Below are positions 1 to 5,493 of a stretch of 5,493 nt of DNA, piece after piece. The DNA comes from Jiangellaceae bacterium. Its GTDB lineage: Bacteria; Actinomycetota; Actinomycetes; Jiangellales; Jiangellaceae. Position 1 is the first letter of the stretch, and each line of letters starts with the position of its first letter. Location: positions 1 to 5,493 of the forward strand of contig JASLBX010000121.1 in NCBI GenBank assembly GCA_030146385.1, read 5' to 3'. The notes under the pieces were generated by a model. It had not been told where the DNA came from. It worked only from the letters and a program-made list of their open reading frames with translations, and ran no database searches. The translations under genes were made by a program, and so were the position numbers.

Positions 1-12
1 CCCTCTCCTCAC

Positions 13-118
13 CGCGCTGATCATACAAAAGCGGTGCGACACGCCGAAATGTGTGTATTGCCCACTCGCCGTAATAGGGACAATCCGGCGTGTCGCACCA
101 CTTTGCATGATCAGCGCG
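13..118. repeat. Palindromic intergenic element, copy 1
   Basis: This is a long inverted repeat with arms at 13-46 (34 bp) and 86-118 (33 bp) around a 39-bp centre at 47-85. The arms match except for two substitutions and one extra A in the left arm. Read as minus-strand RNA, both substitutions become G-U wobble pairs and the extra base is a single bulged U, so 33 pairs form. Each outer tip carries the palindrome TGATCA. The centre has its own small stem, ATTGCCC at 57-63 with GGGACAAT at 77-84. The element begins 8 bp after the stop codon of the MBL-fold gene. To its left, bases 1-12 read GTGAGGAGAGGG on the minus strand, which could be a ribosome binding site for a further gene outside the window. 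There is no U-tract after the stem, so it is not a canonical intrinsic terminator. A MITE- or REP-like element or a structured mRNA end are the main options. Confidence 0.85.
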
Positions 119-126
119 GGGGCGGG

Positions 127-741
127 TCAGATACGGACGGTGTAGGTACGGGCCTCGTCGCCCCACTCGCCGAAGGGCGGATGCTCGCCGGCGTCGCGAG
201 CCCGAATGCTGGGCCGACCGATGTGCGCGAACACCAGCCGGCGAACATCGCGGGCGCGCGCGTCCTCGGCGATGTCCAGGACGCAGGCGTGCCCGCCCAC
301 CCCGCCGCGGAACCGGATCGGGCGGTTCCAGCCGGCCGCGTCGGCGAACATCAGGTCGGCCCCGCTGGCCCACGCCGGGAATGTCCAGAACTCTGGCGCC
401 CAGACCACTCGACCTTGGCCTGCCTCGATCAGGTAGCCGTACGCAGGGTGGTTGGTGTGCTCCACCGGTTTCGGCCGTACCCGTAGCCCATCGACTTCGA
501 GCCCCCTTACGCCCGGCAGTTCGATGCCGAGGTCCGCAGCGAGCCGACGGATCCGCCCACCTAGCTCGGCCTGGTCGTCCGTGAGCAGCCAACCGTCAGC
601 CGAAGCCGGCGGCTCCGCGCCCGGGCCGCCGTCCAGGCACAGGCGCCGCCGCCCGTACGCCACGAGCAGCCCGGCCGGGCGGTAACGCGGCGAGTTCATG
701 GCGCCGACGCCGAGCAGCGTGCACCGGATCAGCCGGGCCAC
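127..741 (-). CDS. MBL-fold (RNase Z-like) protein lacking the HxHxDH metal motif
   Basis: This 204-residue protein has a GTG start and the outline of a small metallo-beta-lactamase-fold hydrolase. Seen directly: an N-terminal beta-strand and turn LLGVGAMNSPRYRP (9-22), the strand and turn LCLDGGPGAEP (34-44), then HTNHPAYGYLIE (95-106), a strand ending WAPEF (114-118), and GGHACVLDIAED (149-160) followed by LVFAHIG (169-175). Where active MBL enzymes have LTHxHxDH, this one reads LLTDDQAELGG (52-62), so all the ligands of that motif are replaced. E117 sits where the bridging Asp is usual; H151 and H173 remain. I infer altered or absent metal chemistry and a binding or structural role; the substrate is unknown. 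I recall similar degenerate MBL proteins in other actinobacteria, but cannot confirm it. The GTG start is preferred over the later ATG at M15 because it keeps the first beta-strand and has a purine-rich binding site 9 nt upstream. It is separated from GH65 by palindrome copy 2 and followed by copy 1. Confidence 0.8.
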   Translation of the reverse strand: MARLIRCTLLGVGAMNSPRYRPAGLLVAYGRRRLCLDGGPGAEPPASADGWLLTDDQAELGGRIRRLAADLGIELPGVRGLEVDGLRVRPKPVEHTNHPAYGYLIEAGQGRVVWAPEFWTFPAWASGADLMFADAAGWNRPIRFRGGVGGHACVLDIAEDARARDVRRLVFAHIGRPSIRARDAGEHPPFGEWGDEARTYTVRI

Positions 742-750
742 GAGCCTTCA

Positions 751-757
751 CCCCTCC
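751..757 (-). promoter_or_regulatory. Ribosome binding site of the MBL-fold gene
   Basis: The minus strand reads AGGGGAGGGG at 760-751. GGAGGGG at 757-751 lies 9 nt before the GTG start, a good Shine-Dalgarno match and distance. It sits in the purine-rich flank of palindrome copy 2. The overlapping GGGGAGG (759-753) can pair with CCUCUCC (879-873) at the end of the GH65 reading frame, with one U-G wobble, so access to this site may depend on the hairpin. The site itself is seen; the regulation is inferred. Confidence 0.6.
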
Positions 758-764
758 CCTCAAC

Positions 765-871
765 CGCGTTGATCATGCAAAAGCGGGGCGACACGCCGTT
801 TCGCCCCATTCGAAGGGCCACCGCAGAGCGGACTTTGCGGCGTGTCGCCCCGCTTTTGCATGATCAACGCG
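765..871. repeat. Palindromic intergenic element, copy 2 (perfect 34-bp arms)
   Basis: This inverted repeat has perfectly matching 34-bp arms at 765-798 and 838-871 around a 39-bp centre at 799-837. Its arms differ from the left arm of copy 1 at only three positions (5, 13 and 23). At positions 5 and 23 the partner base has changed as well: C-G in copy 1 is T-A here, and T-A in copy 1 is G-C here. The centre is unrelated to that of copy 1, though the same length. The right arm contains the GH65 stop codon (864-866), so the element overlaps the end of that gene by 8 bp. The left flank (751-760) and right flank (872-879) carry related pyrimidine and purine boxes that extend the complementarity past a small bulge. 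No U-tract follows on either side and no target-site duplication is visible. It fills almost all of the GH65 to MBL-fold gap and could act on their shared mRNA. Confidence 0.92.
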
Positions 872-3284
872 AGGAGAGGAATCTCGCGACCCGCTTCGGC
901 AGGCTGGCATCGAGCTTGACATCCCAGGTCTCTCCGCCGTGGAGGGTGTGCTGCCGCCCGCCCACGGCCACCTCGATCGGCGGCAGATCGGATCGCAGCA
1001 ACGACACTTGCACCCGGTCGTGCGTGCAGCGCACCTTCATGCCCTCGTGACCGCGGAAGTGCATCCGCATCTTGAGCTCAGGTAGCTCGGGGGGCAAGGC
1101 TGGGTTCAGGTGCAGGACGCCGTCCAGGATCGCTAGGCCCGTGTAGCAACGCTGGACCAGGTCCACTGTGCCCGCCATGGCCCCGAGGTGGATGCCTTCG
1201 GCGGTCGTACCGCCTTGGACGTCCTGCACATCGCTGGCCAGCGCCTGCTGGAAGAACTGCCAGGCCATCTCCGGATCGGCGTCGGCCAGGATCCAGGCGT
1301 GGACGACGGCGCTGAGCGTCGACCCGTGGGACGTGCGGTCGAGGTAATGGCGCACGGTCCGGGCCAGCGCATCCGAGTCGACGTCGTAACCGAGGCTGGA
1401 CAGCAGGTTCAGCAGTTCCTGCTCGCCGAACAGGAACCACAGCATGAGCACATCGGCCTGCTTCGACACCTGGTAACGGTTGGTCGCGTCGCCCTCGGCT
1501 TCCAGGATCCGGTCCATCCGGTGGATGTCGCCGTACTTCTCGCGGTACTTGTCCCAGTCCAGTTCAGCCAGCTCGTGGTACCCCTCGAACTGGTCGATGA
1601 CGCCGTCTGGAGTGAAGACCACCCGCAACCGCTCGCTCACCGACCGCAGGAAGGTCAGCTCGCGCTGCTCGAGCTCGAGCAGGTCGCACAGCTCGACCCG
1701 GCGGCATTCTGGGAGCAATTCCAGCGAGTCCAGCGCCCGGCGGATGACCCACGCGGCCATCATGTTCGTGTAGGCGTTGTTGTCGATGCCCGGCTCGTCC
1801 ATGTCCGGGTACGCGTAGTGGTACTCGTCCGGGCCCATCACGCCCCGGATGTCGTACCGGTCGTCCGCCTCGTCGTACTGGGCGATGCTGCCCCAGAACC
1901 GGGCGATCTCCAGTAGCATCTCGGCGCCGTACTGGTTCATGAACTCCAGGTCGCCGGTGGCCTCGTAGTACTTCCAGATGTTGTACGCGATCGCGCTGCC
2001 CACGTGCCGCTGGCGTTCGGAGTTGTCCGGAAGCCACCGTCCGGACTTGGGGTTAAGGTGCCACTGCTGGGTCTCCTCGCGGCCGTCGCTCCCGCTCTGC
2101 CACGGGTACATCGCGCCGCGATAGCCGGCCTCACGCGCCGACCTGCGCGCAGCGGACAGCCGCCGCCAGCGGTAGAGCAGCAGGTTCCGGGCCACCTCGG
2201 GCAGCCGAAGGTAGATGAGCGGTAGCACGAACAGCTCATCCCAGAAGATGTGCCCCCGGTACGCCTCCCCGTGCAAGCCACGCGCTGGTATCGCGACGTC
2301 GAGCTCAATGGTGTGTTCCGAGACGGTCTGCAGGATGTGGAACAGATGCAGGTTCAGGATGAGCTGGGATTCCCCGCCCACCGTGATCCGGCAGGCATCC
2401 CACAGCCGCCGCCACGCCCGGCCATGGCGCTTCTCGATCTCGTCGAACCTGGCCACCTGGCCGACGTGGGACTTGGCGGCAAGCAGACTCTCCTCGATCG
2501 CCGAGTCACGGGAGGTGAAGACCGCGACGGTCTTCTCGACCGTGCATGGCCGGCCGGACTGCAACTCGAGTTCCAGCTCCGCGCCAACCCATCCGTCGCG
2601 TTGCTCGATCGACCGGGACTGCTCCGCCGCAGGCCCGTCCACCGTGATCCGCGCGGCCTCGGCGATCCGGATCTTGGACGTGACCGTCTCGACCTGAAGC
2701 CACAGCAGATCGTCCTTGTGCCCCTCGCCGAGCGGAACAAGGTGCCGGTTCTCCAGGTCGCGGTACCTGGCGACGCCGGTGTTCGCCACCGACCCGTCCA
2801 GTGCTGCTTGCACGGTCAGCCGGCCGTCCCATCCCTCGGCCTCGATCGTCGTCTGCAGGCTGGCGACGTGCGGATCGGCCATGGAGACGAGCCGCCGCTG
2901 GGTGACGCCGAGCACCCGGCCGGCGTCGCGGTACTTGATCCACCGGGTCAGCACACCGCTGCGCACGTCGAGCCCCTGGCGGTACTCGAGCAATTCGGCC
3001 GTGCCGGGGTCGAACCAGTCGCCGTCCTCGATCCGGAACCGGAACGGCAGCCAGTTCGGAATGTTGACCAGATCCTCGTTCCGCACGGATCGCCCGTCCA
3101 CCCGGGACTCCAGCCGGTTGTAGCACCCGGCCAAATAGGTGCCCGGGTAGTGAACGTCGTCCGCTTCGGACTCGGGGGCGGCACCACGGCACGCCTGGTA
3201 CCCGTTCGCGAGCGTGAACATGGCCTCCCGCCAAACCTCGGCCTCGGGCTCGAAGCCATCGACGATGAAGTCCCAATCGCGCAT
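864..3284 (-). CDS. GH65 family glycoside phosphorylase (alpha-glucoside phosphorylase)
   Basis: This 806-residue protein is full length for GH65 inverting phosphorylases, which cleave maltose, trehalose, kojibiose or nigerose with inorganic phosphate to beta-glucose 1-phosphate plus glucose. The expected layout is an N-terminal beta-sandwich (about 1-270), a helical linker, an (alpha/alpha)6 catalytic barrel (about 310-700) and a C-terminal beta-domain. Motifs seen: FTLANGY (23-29) near the N-terminus; GHIFWDE (344-350); the catalytic segment GVMGPDEYH (481-489), with E487 as predicted general acid; KQADVL (608-613); HGSTLS (653-658), where phosphate binding is expected; and TTAEGIHLGAMAG (693-705). 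No signal peptide is seen, so it is probably cytoplasmic. The ATG at 3284 follows AGAGGTGA at a 6-nt spacing. Disaccharide specificity cannot be read from the sequence. It follows a HAD gene, as in the Rv3400-Rv3401 pair I recall from Mycobacterium tuberculosis. Its last codons and stop lie in palindrome copy 2 and its flank. Confidence 0.93.
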   Translation of the reverse strand: MRDWDFIVDGFEPEAEVWREAMFTLANGYQACRGAAPESEADDVHYPGTYLAGCYNRLESRVDGRSVRNEDLVNIPNWLPFRFRIEDGDWFDPGTAELLEYRQGLDVRSGVLTRWIKYRDAGRVLGVTQRRLVSMADPHVASLQTTIEAEGWDGRLTVQAALDGSVANTGVARYRDLENRHLVPLGEGHKDDLLWLQVETVTSKIRIAEAARITVDGPAAEQSRSIEQRDGWVGAELELELQSGRPCTVEKTVAVFTSRDSAIEESLLAAKSHVGQVARFDEIEKRHGRAWRRLWDACRITVGGESQLILNLHLFHILQTVSEHTIELDVAIPARGLHGEAYRGHIFWDELFVLPLIYLRLPEVARNLLLYRWRRLSAARRSAREAGYRGAMYPWQSGSDGREETQQWHLNPKSGRWLPDNSERQRHVGSAIAYNIWKYYEATGDLEFMNQYGAEMLLEIARFWGSIAQYDEADDRYDIRGVMGPDEYHYAYPDMDEPGIDNNAYTNMMAAWVIRRALDSLELLPECRRVELCDLLELEQRELTFLRSVSERLRVVFTPDGVIDQFEGYHELAELDWDKYREKYGDIHRMDRILEAEGDATNRYQVSKQADVLMLWFLFGEQELLNLLSSLGYDVDSDALARTVRHYLDRTSHGSTLSAVVHAWILADADPEMAWQFFQQALASDVQDVQGGTTAEGIHLGAMAGTVDLVQRCYTGLAILDGVLHLNPALPPELPELKMRMHFRGHEGMKVRCTHDRVQVSLLRSDLPPIEVAVGGRQHTLHGGETWDVKLDASLPKRVARFLSSR

Positions 3285-3290
3285 TCGCGC

Positions 3291-3298
3291 TCACCTCT
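3291..3298 (-). promoter_or_regulatory. GH65 ribosome binding site overlapping the HAD stop codon
   Basis: The minus strand reads AGAGGTGA at 3298-3291, six bases before the GH65 ATG. It is a strong match to the anti-Shine-Dalgarno sequence. Its final TGA is the stop codon of the HAD gene, so a ribosome terminating on HAD sits on the GH65 binding site. This points to translational coupling and confirms the GH65 start. Confidence 0.8.
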
Positions 3299-4058
3299 GC
3301 GTTGCCTCGATCTCAGCAAGGTCTCCTATCACCATGTCAGCACCCAGACGCCGCATCTCATCCCGCCAAGCCTGCTCCCCCGTTCGCTCCACTCCGACGA
3401 CGAAACCGAAGATGCCGCGCCGACCGGCCTCGACGCCGAGCAGCGCGTGATCAACGATCGCCGCCCGCCGGGCCGGGACGCCGAGACGGTGTGCCGCCTC
3501 GTGGAGCAGCGCCGGGTCCGGCTTTCCGGGCAGCAGCAGCCGCTTGGCGACGACGCCGTCGACCACCACGTCGAACAGATCCAGCAGTCCGGCTGTGTCG
3601 AGCACGAGGCCGCCGTGCTCGCACACGGAGACCGCCGCTGTACCGGCTCCTTTGTCGCGCAGCGAGCTCACCACAGCCGCCGTGGTGGGGTACGGCCGGA
3701 CGCCCTGCCGCTCGATCTCCTCGGTGAACGCGGCGTCCTTGCGAGCGGCCATCTCGTCGACCTCGTGCCGCGGGACGTCGTGCAGCAGGCCGCGCGCGTC
3801 GAGGAAGCTATGGACGGCGTCCAGGCGGGGCCTGCCGTCGACATAGCGTCGGTACTCCTCGCCGGTGTCGAACGGCTGGACGTCGTCCCCGAACCGTTTC
3901 AGCAGGAACTCGTCGAAGACCTCCTTCCAGGCGGCAGCGTGCAGCGACGCGGTGTCGGTCAGCACGCCGTCGATGTCGAAAATGATGGCGTCAAGCCGGT
4001 TGAGGTCGAGGTGGGTCAGCCGTTTGCGGCTCGGGTCACTGGCGGCTCGATAGGTCAT
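3291..4058 (-). CDS. HAD hydrolase, beta-phosphoglucomutase family, with altered motif IV
   Basis: This protein is 255 residues from the ATG at 4058. The family converts beta-glucose 1-phosphate to glucose 6-phosphate, the natural next step after GH65. Motif I is FDIDGVLTDT (27-36), with D28 as nucleophile and D30 as acid/base. The cap domain includes YVDGRPRLDAVHSFLDARG (72-90), where the R of PRLD is the expected phosphate-contacting residue. Motif II is AVSVCEHGG (142-150), with S144, and motif III is GKPDP (178-182), with K179. Motif IV, normally VEDA or FEDA with two Mg ligands, is VDHA (202-205): D203 replaces Glu and H204 replaces Asp. The phosphate loop S-x-S-x-N is S-V-C-E-H, and the usual cap motif GLGNRKN is reduced to EMAARKD (102-108). 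Activity may therefore be changed or lost. The 4058 start gives a 4-bp ATGA overlap with the phosphoketolase stop. A GTG at 4073 would add five residues (MGGGA) and is less likely. Fold and family are sure; the reaction is inferred. Confidence 0.88.
   Translation of the reverse strand: MTYRAASDPSRKRLTHLDLNRLDAIIFDIDGVLTDTASLHAAAWKEVFDEFLLKRFGDDVQPFDTGEEYRRYVDGRPRLDAVHSFLDARGLLHDVPRHEVDEMAARKDAAFTEEIERQGVRPYPTTAAVVSSLRDKGAGTAAVSVCEHGGLVLDTAGLLDLFDVVVDGVVAKRLLLPGKPDPALLHEAAHRLGVPARRAAIVDHALLGVEAGRRGIFGFVVGVERTGEQAWRDEMRRLGADMVIGDLAEIEATQR
4055..4058 (-). promoter_or_regulatory. ATGA stop-start overlap between phosphoketolase and HAD genes
   Basis: On the minus strand the bases ATGA hold both the HAD start (4058-4056) and the phosphoketolase stop TGA (4057-4055). 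This is a classic re-initiation overlap and shows the two genes share one transcript. The upstream Shine-Dalgarno candidate GGTGG (4070-4066, 7 nt before the ATG) is weak, which fits coupling rather than independent initiation. Confidence 0.75.
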
Positions 4059-5493
4059 CGCGCCGCCACCCACGTCCAGTCCCTGATTTCGGGCACGTCG
4101 TCTCCGAACTCGCGAGTGTGCTCGACGGCGTGGCGCCGGGCGTCTTCCATCTCCTGACGGACGTCCGCGGCAGGGGCGGCCAGCCCGGGCACGCGGTCGA
4201 TCACATCCATGACCAGGTGGAACCGGTCTAGGTTGTTGCGCACCACCATGTCGAACGGCGTGGTGGTCGTCCCTTCCTCCTGGTAGCCGCGCACGTGCAG
4301 GTGATCGTGGTTGGCCCGGCGGTACGCCAGCGTATGCACCAGCGACGGGTAGCCGTGAAACGCGAAGATCGTCGGACGGTCGGTGGTGAAGAGCGCGTCG
4401 TAATCGGCGTCTGGCAGCCCGTGCGGGTGCAGGGTGTCCGGCTGCAGACGCATCAGGTCGACCACGTTGACCACCCGGAACGACAGGTCGGGCAGGTGCG
4501 TGCGCAGCAACTCGGCGGCGGCGAGCGTCTCGATGGTCGGCACGTCGCCCGCACAGGCCAGCACAACGTCGGGACGTCCTCCCAGGTCCCTACCGGCCCA
4601 GTCCCAGGCACTGATACCCCGGGCGCAGTGGTCGATCGCCGCATTGGGTGGCAGCCACACGGGCACGGCGTTCTTCGCGGCCACGACGACGTTGATCAGG
4701 TGCCGGCTGCGCAGGCAGTGCTCGGCGATGGCCAGCAGAGTGTTGGCGTCCGGCGGCAGGTAGATCCTGACCAAATCCGCCTTCTTGGTGGCGACCAGGT
4801 CGAGGAACCCCGGATCCTGGTGCGAGAAGCCGTTGTGATCCTGCCGCCACAGGTGCGAGGACAGCAGGTAGTTCAGCGAGGCGAGGGGTGCGCGCCAGGG
4901 CAGCTCACGCGAGAGCTTGAGCCACTTCGCGTGCTGGTTGAACATCGAGTCGATGATGTGCACGAAGGCCTCGTAACTATTGAACACTCCGTGGCGGCCG
5001 GTGAGCAGGTAGCCCTCGAGCCAGCCCTGGCAGAGGTGCTCGGAGAGGACCTCCATGACGCGGCCATCGGCGGCCATGTCCTCGTCGTCCGGCACGCTGA
5101 GGGCGTTCCAGGTGCGTCCCGTCGCGCCGAACACACCATCCAGCCGGTTCGACTCAGTTTCGTCCGGGCCGAACAGCCGGAACCGGTCGCGGTTCTGCTC
5201 GATCACCCCGGCGAGCCACCCGCCCAGGGCGCGCGTCGGCTCGGCGATCTCGCCGGCGGGAACTTCCACATCGACCGTGTGTCCGCTGATGTCCGGCAAC
5301 TCGAGCTCGCGCAGGAGCAGCCCGCCGTTGGCATGCGGGCTCGCACTCATCCGCAGCTCGCCGTGTGGCGCCAGCCCGGCGATCTCGGGGCGCAGCCGGC
5401 CCTTGTCGTCGAACAACTCCTCCGGACGGTAGCTGCGCAGCCACGCCACGAGTTGCGCGCGGCTGTCTGAGTCCTCGCGCACCCCGGCCAGCG
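4055..5493 (-). CDS. xfp: Phosphoketolase (Xfp/Xpk family), C-terminal part, cut by window edge
   Basis: This is the last ~479 residues of a thiamine-diphosphate phosphoketolase that splits xylulose 5-phosphate (often also fructose 6-phosphate) with phosphate into acetyl phosphate plus glyceraldehyde 3-phosphate or erythrose 4-phosphate. Family members are about 790-830 residues, so the N-terminal ThDP-binding part lies beyond the right edge. Counting from the V codon at 5482, visible signatures are AWLRSYRPEELFD (13-25), MSASPHANGG (45-54), FGPDETESNRL (104-114), LSEH (146-149), LEGYLLTGRHG (155-165), FNQHAKWLK (181-189), WRQDHNGFSHQDPG (212-225), YLPPDANTL, FAFHGYPS, and HDHLHVRGYQEEGTTTTPFD towards the end. 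By alignment from memory to the Bifidobacterium enzyme, the E of LSEH and the H, N and H of DHNGFSH match active-site residues, so it looks functional. The GTG at 5482 is internal, since the frame stays open to 5493 and the preceding residues LAG fit the family. It is the first visible gene of the operon. Confidence 0.95.
   Translation of the reverse strand, partial: LAGVREDSDSRAQLVAWLRSYRPEELFDDKGRLRPEIAGLAPHGELRMSASPHANGGLLLRELELPDISGHTVDVEVPAGEIAEPTRALGGWLAGVIEQNRDRFRLFGPDETESNRLDGVFGATGRTWNALSVPDDEDMAADGRVMEVLSEHLCQGWLEGYLLTGRHGVFNSYEAFVHIIDSMFNQHAKWLKLSRELPWRAPLASLNYLLSSHLWRQDHNGFSHQDPGFLDLVATKKADLVRIYLPPDANTLLAIAEHCLRSRHLINVVVAAKNAVPVWLPPNAAIDHCARGISAWDWAGRDLGGRPDVVLACAGDVPTIETLAAAELLRTHLPDLSFRVVNVVDLMRLQPDTLHPHGLPDADYDALFTTDRPTIFAFHGYPSLVHTLAYRRANHDHLHVRGYQEEGTTTTPFDMVVRNNLDRFHLVMDVIDRVPGLAAPAADVRQEMEDARRHAVEHTREFGDDVPEIRDWTWVAAR

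Noticed and set aside
13..118. Palindrome copy 1 as a canonical intrinsic terminator
   Set aside because: The stem is far longer than usual, the loop is 39 nt, and no U-tract follows on either strand. The same applies to copy 2 at 765-871. A terminator-like effect is possible but not supported by sequence.
13..871. The two palindromes as ends of a composite mobile element carrying the MBL-fold gene, or as a CRISPR-like array
   Set aside because: There is no transposase or integrase, no target-site duplication, and each copy is a complete palindrome rather than one end. Two copies 750 bp apart around a gene do not resemble a repeat-spacer array.
3448..3456. TGATCAACG inside the HAD gene, matching the palindrome tip and covering the odd DH codons
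   Set aside because: Only 9 bases match. Another 9-base match to the tip (CGTTGATCA) occurs at 4690-4698 inside phosphoketolase. Neither continues into the arm, so chance is the simplest explanation.
4056..4073. GTG at 4073 as the HAD start
   Set aside because: It adds only MGGGA, would overlap phosphoketolase by 19 bp, and the ATG at 4058 gives the common ATGA overlap.
2250..4157. A 635-codon open frame on the plus strand across the GH65 and HAD genes
   Set aside because: It lies antisense to two well-recognised proteins, has no recognisable domain, and is the kind of long open frame high-GC codon usage produces. The same holds for plus-strand frames at 1188-1916 and 4295-5470.
4055..5482. 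Phosphoketolase as a short complete protein starting at the GTG at 5482
   Set aside because: The frame remains open to the window end, the residues before it fit the family, and a start here would delete the N-terminal ThDP domain. The codon is an internal valine.

Overview
The window is high-GC DNA with closely packed, overlapping genes, GTG as well as ATG starts, and proteins that most resemble actinobacterial families. It is probably a chromosomal piece of an Actinomycetota member. I cannot place it lower; the intergenic palindromes have a flavour I loosely associate with Frankiales, Geodermatophilales and Micromonosporales, but that is memory only.

All four genes lie on the minus strand, so transcription runs from the right edge to the left. 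In order they are: (1) the C-terminal ~60% of a phosphoketolase, running off the right edge; (2) a HAD hydrolase of the beta-phosphoglucomutase type, whose ATG overlaps the phosphoketolase stop (ATGA); (3) a full-length GH65 glycoside phosphorylase, 6 bp after the HAD stop, with a Shine-Dalgarno sequence that includes that stop; (4) after a 122-bp gap, a small metallo-beta-lactamase-fold protein that has lost the HxHxDH metal motif. Genes 1 to 3 form a clear, probably translationally coupled operon. No promoter for it is visible, so it presumably lies beyond the right edge.

The operon suggests a phosphate-based sugar route. GH65 would split an alpha-glucoside with inorganic phosphate to give beta-glucose 1-phosphate. 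The HAD protein would be expected to convert this to glucose 6-phosphate. After passage through the pentose phosphate pathway, phosphoketolase would split xylulose 5-phosphate or fructose 6-phosphate with phosphate to give acetyl phosphate. One caveat is that the HAD protein has non-canonical residues at its Mg-binding motif IV and phosphate-binding loop.

The most unusual DNA is a pair of related ~106-bp palindromes at 13-118 and 765-871, placed on either side of the MBL-fold gene. Each has arms of 33-34 bp around a central segment of exactly 39 bp. The arms are conserved and show compensatory changes between the two copies, while the central segments are unrelated. The right copy contains the GH65 stop codon, and its flanks could pair the end of the GH65 reading frame with the Shine-Dalgarno sequence of the MBL-fold gene. 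This looks like a dispersed structured element with a possible role in mRNA, and it is the best candidate here for something undescribed.
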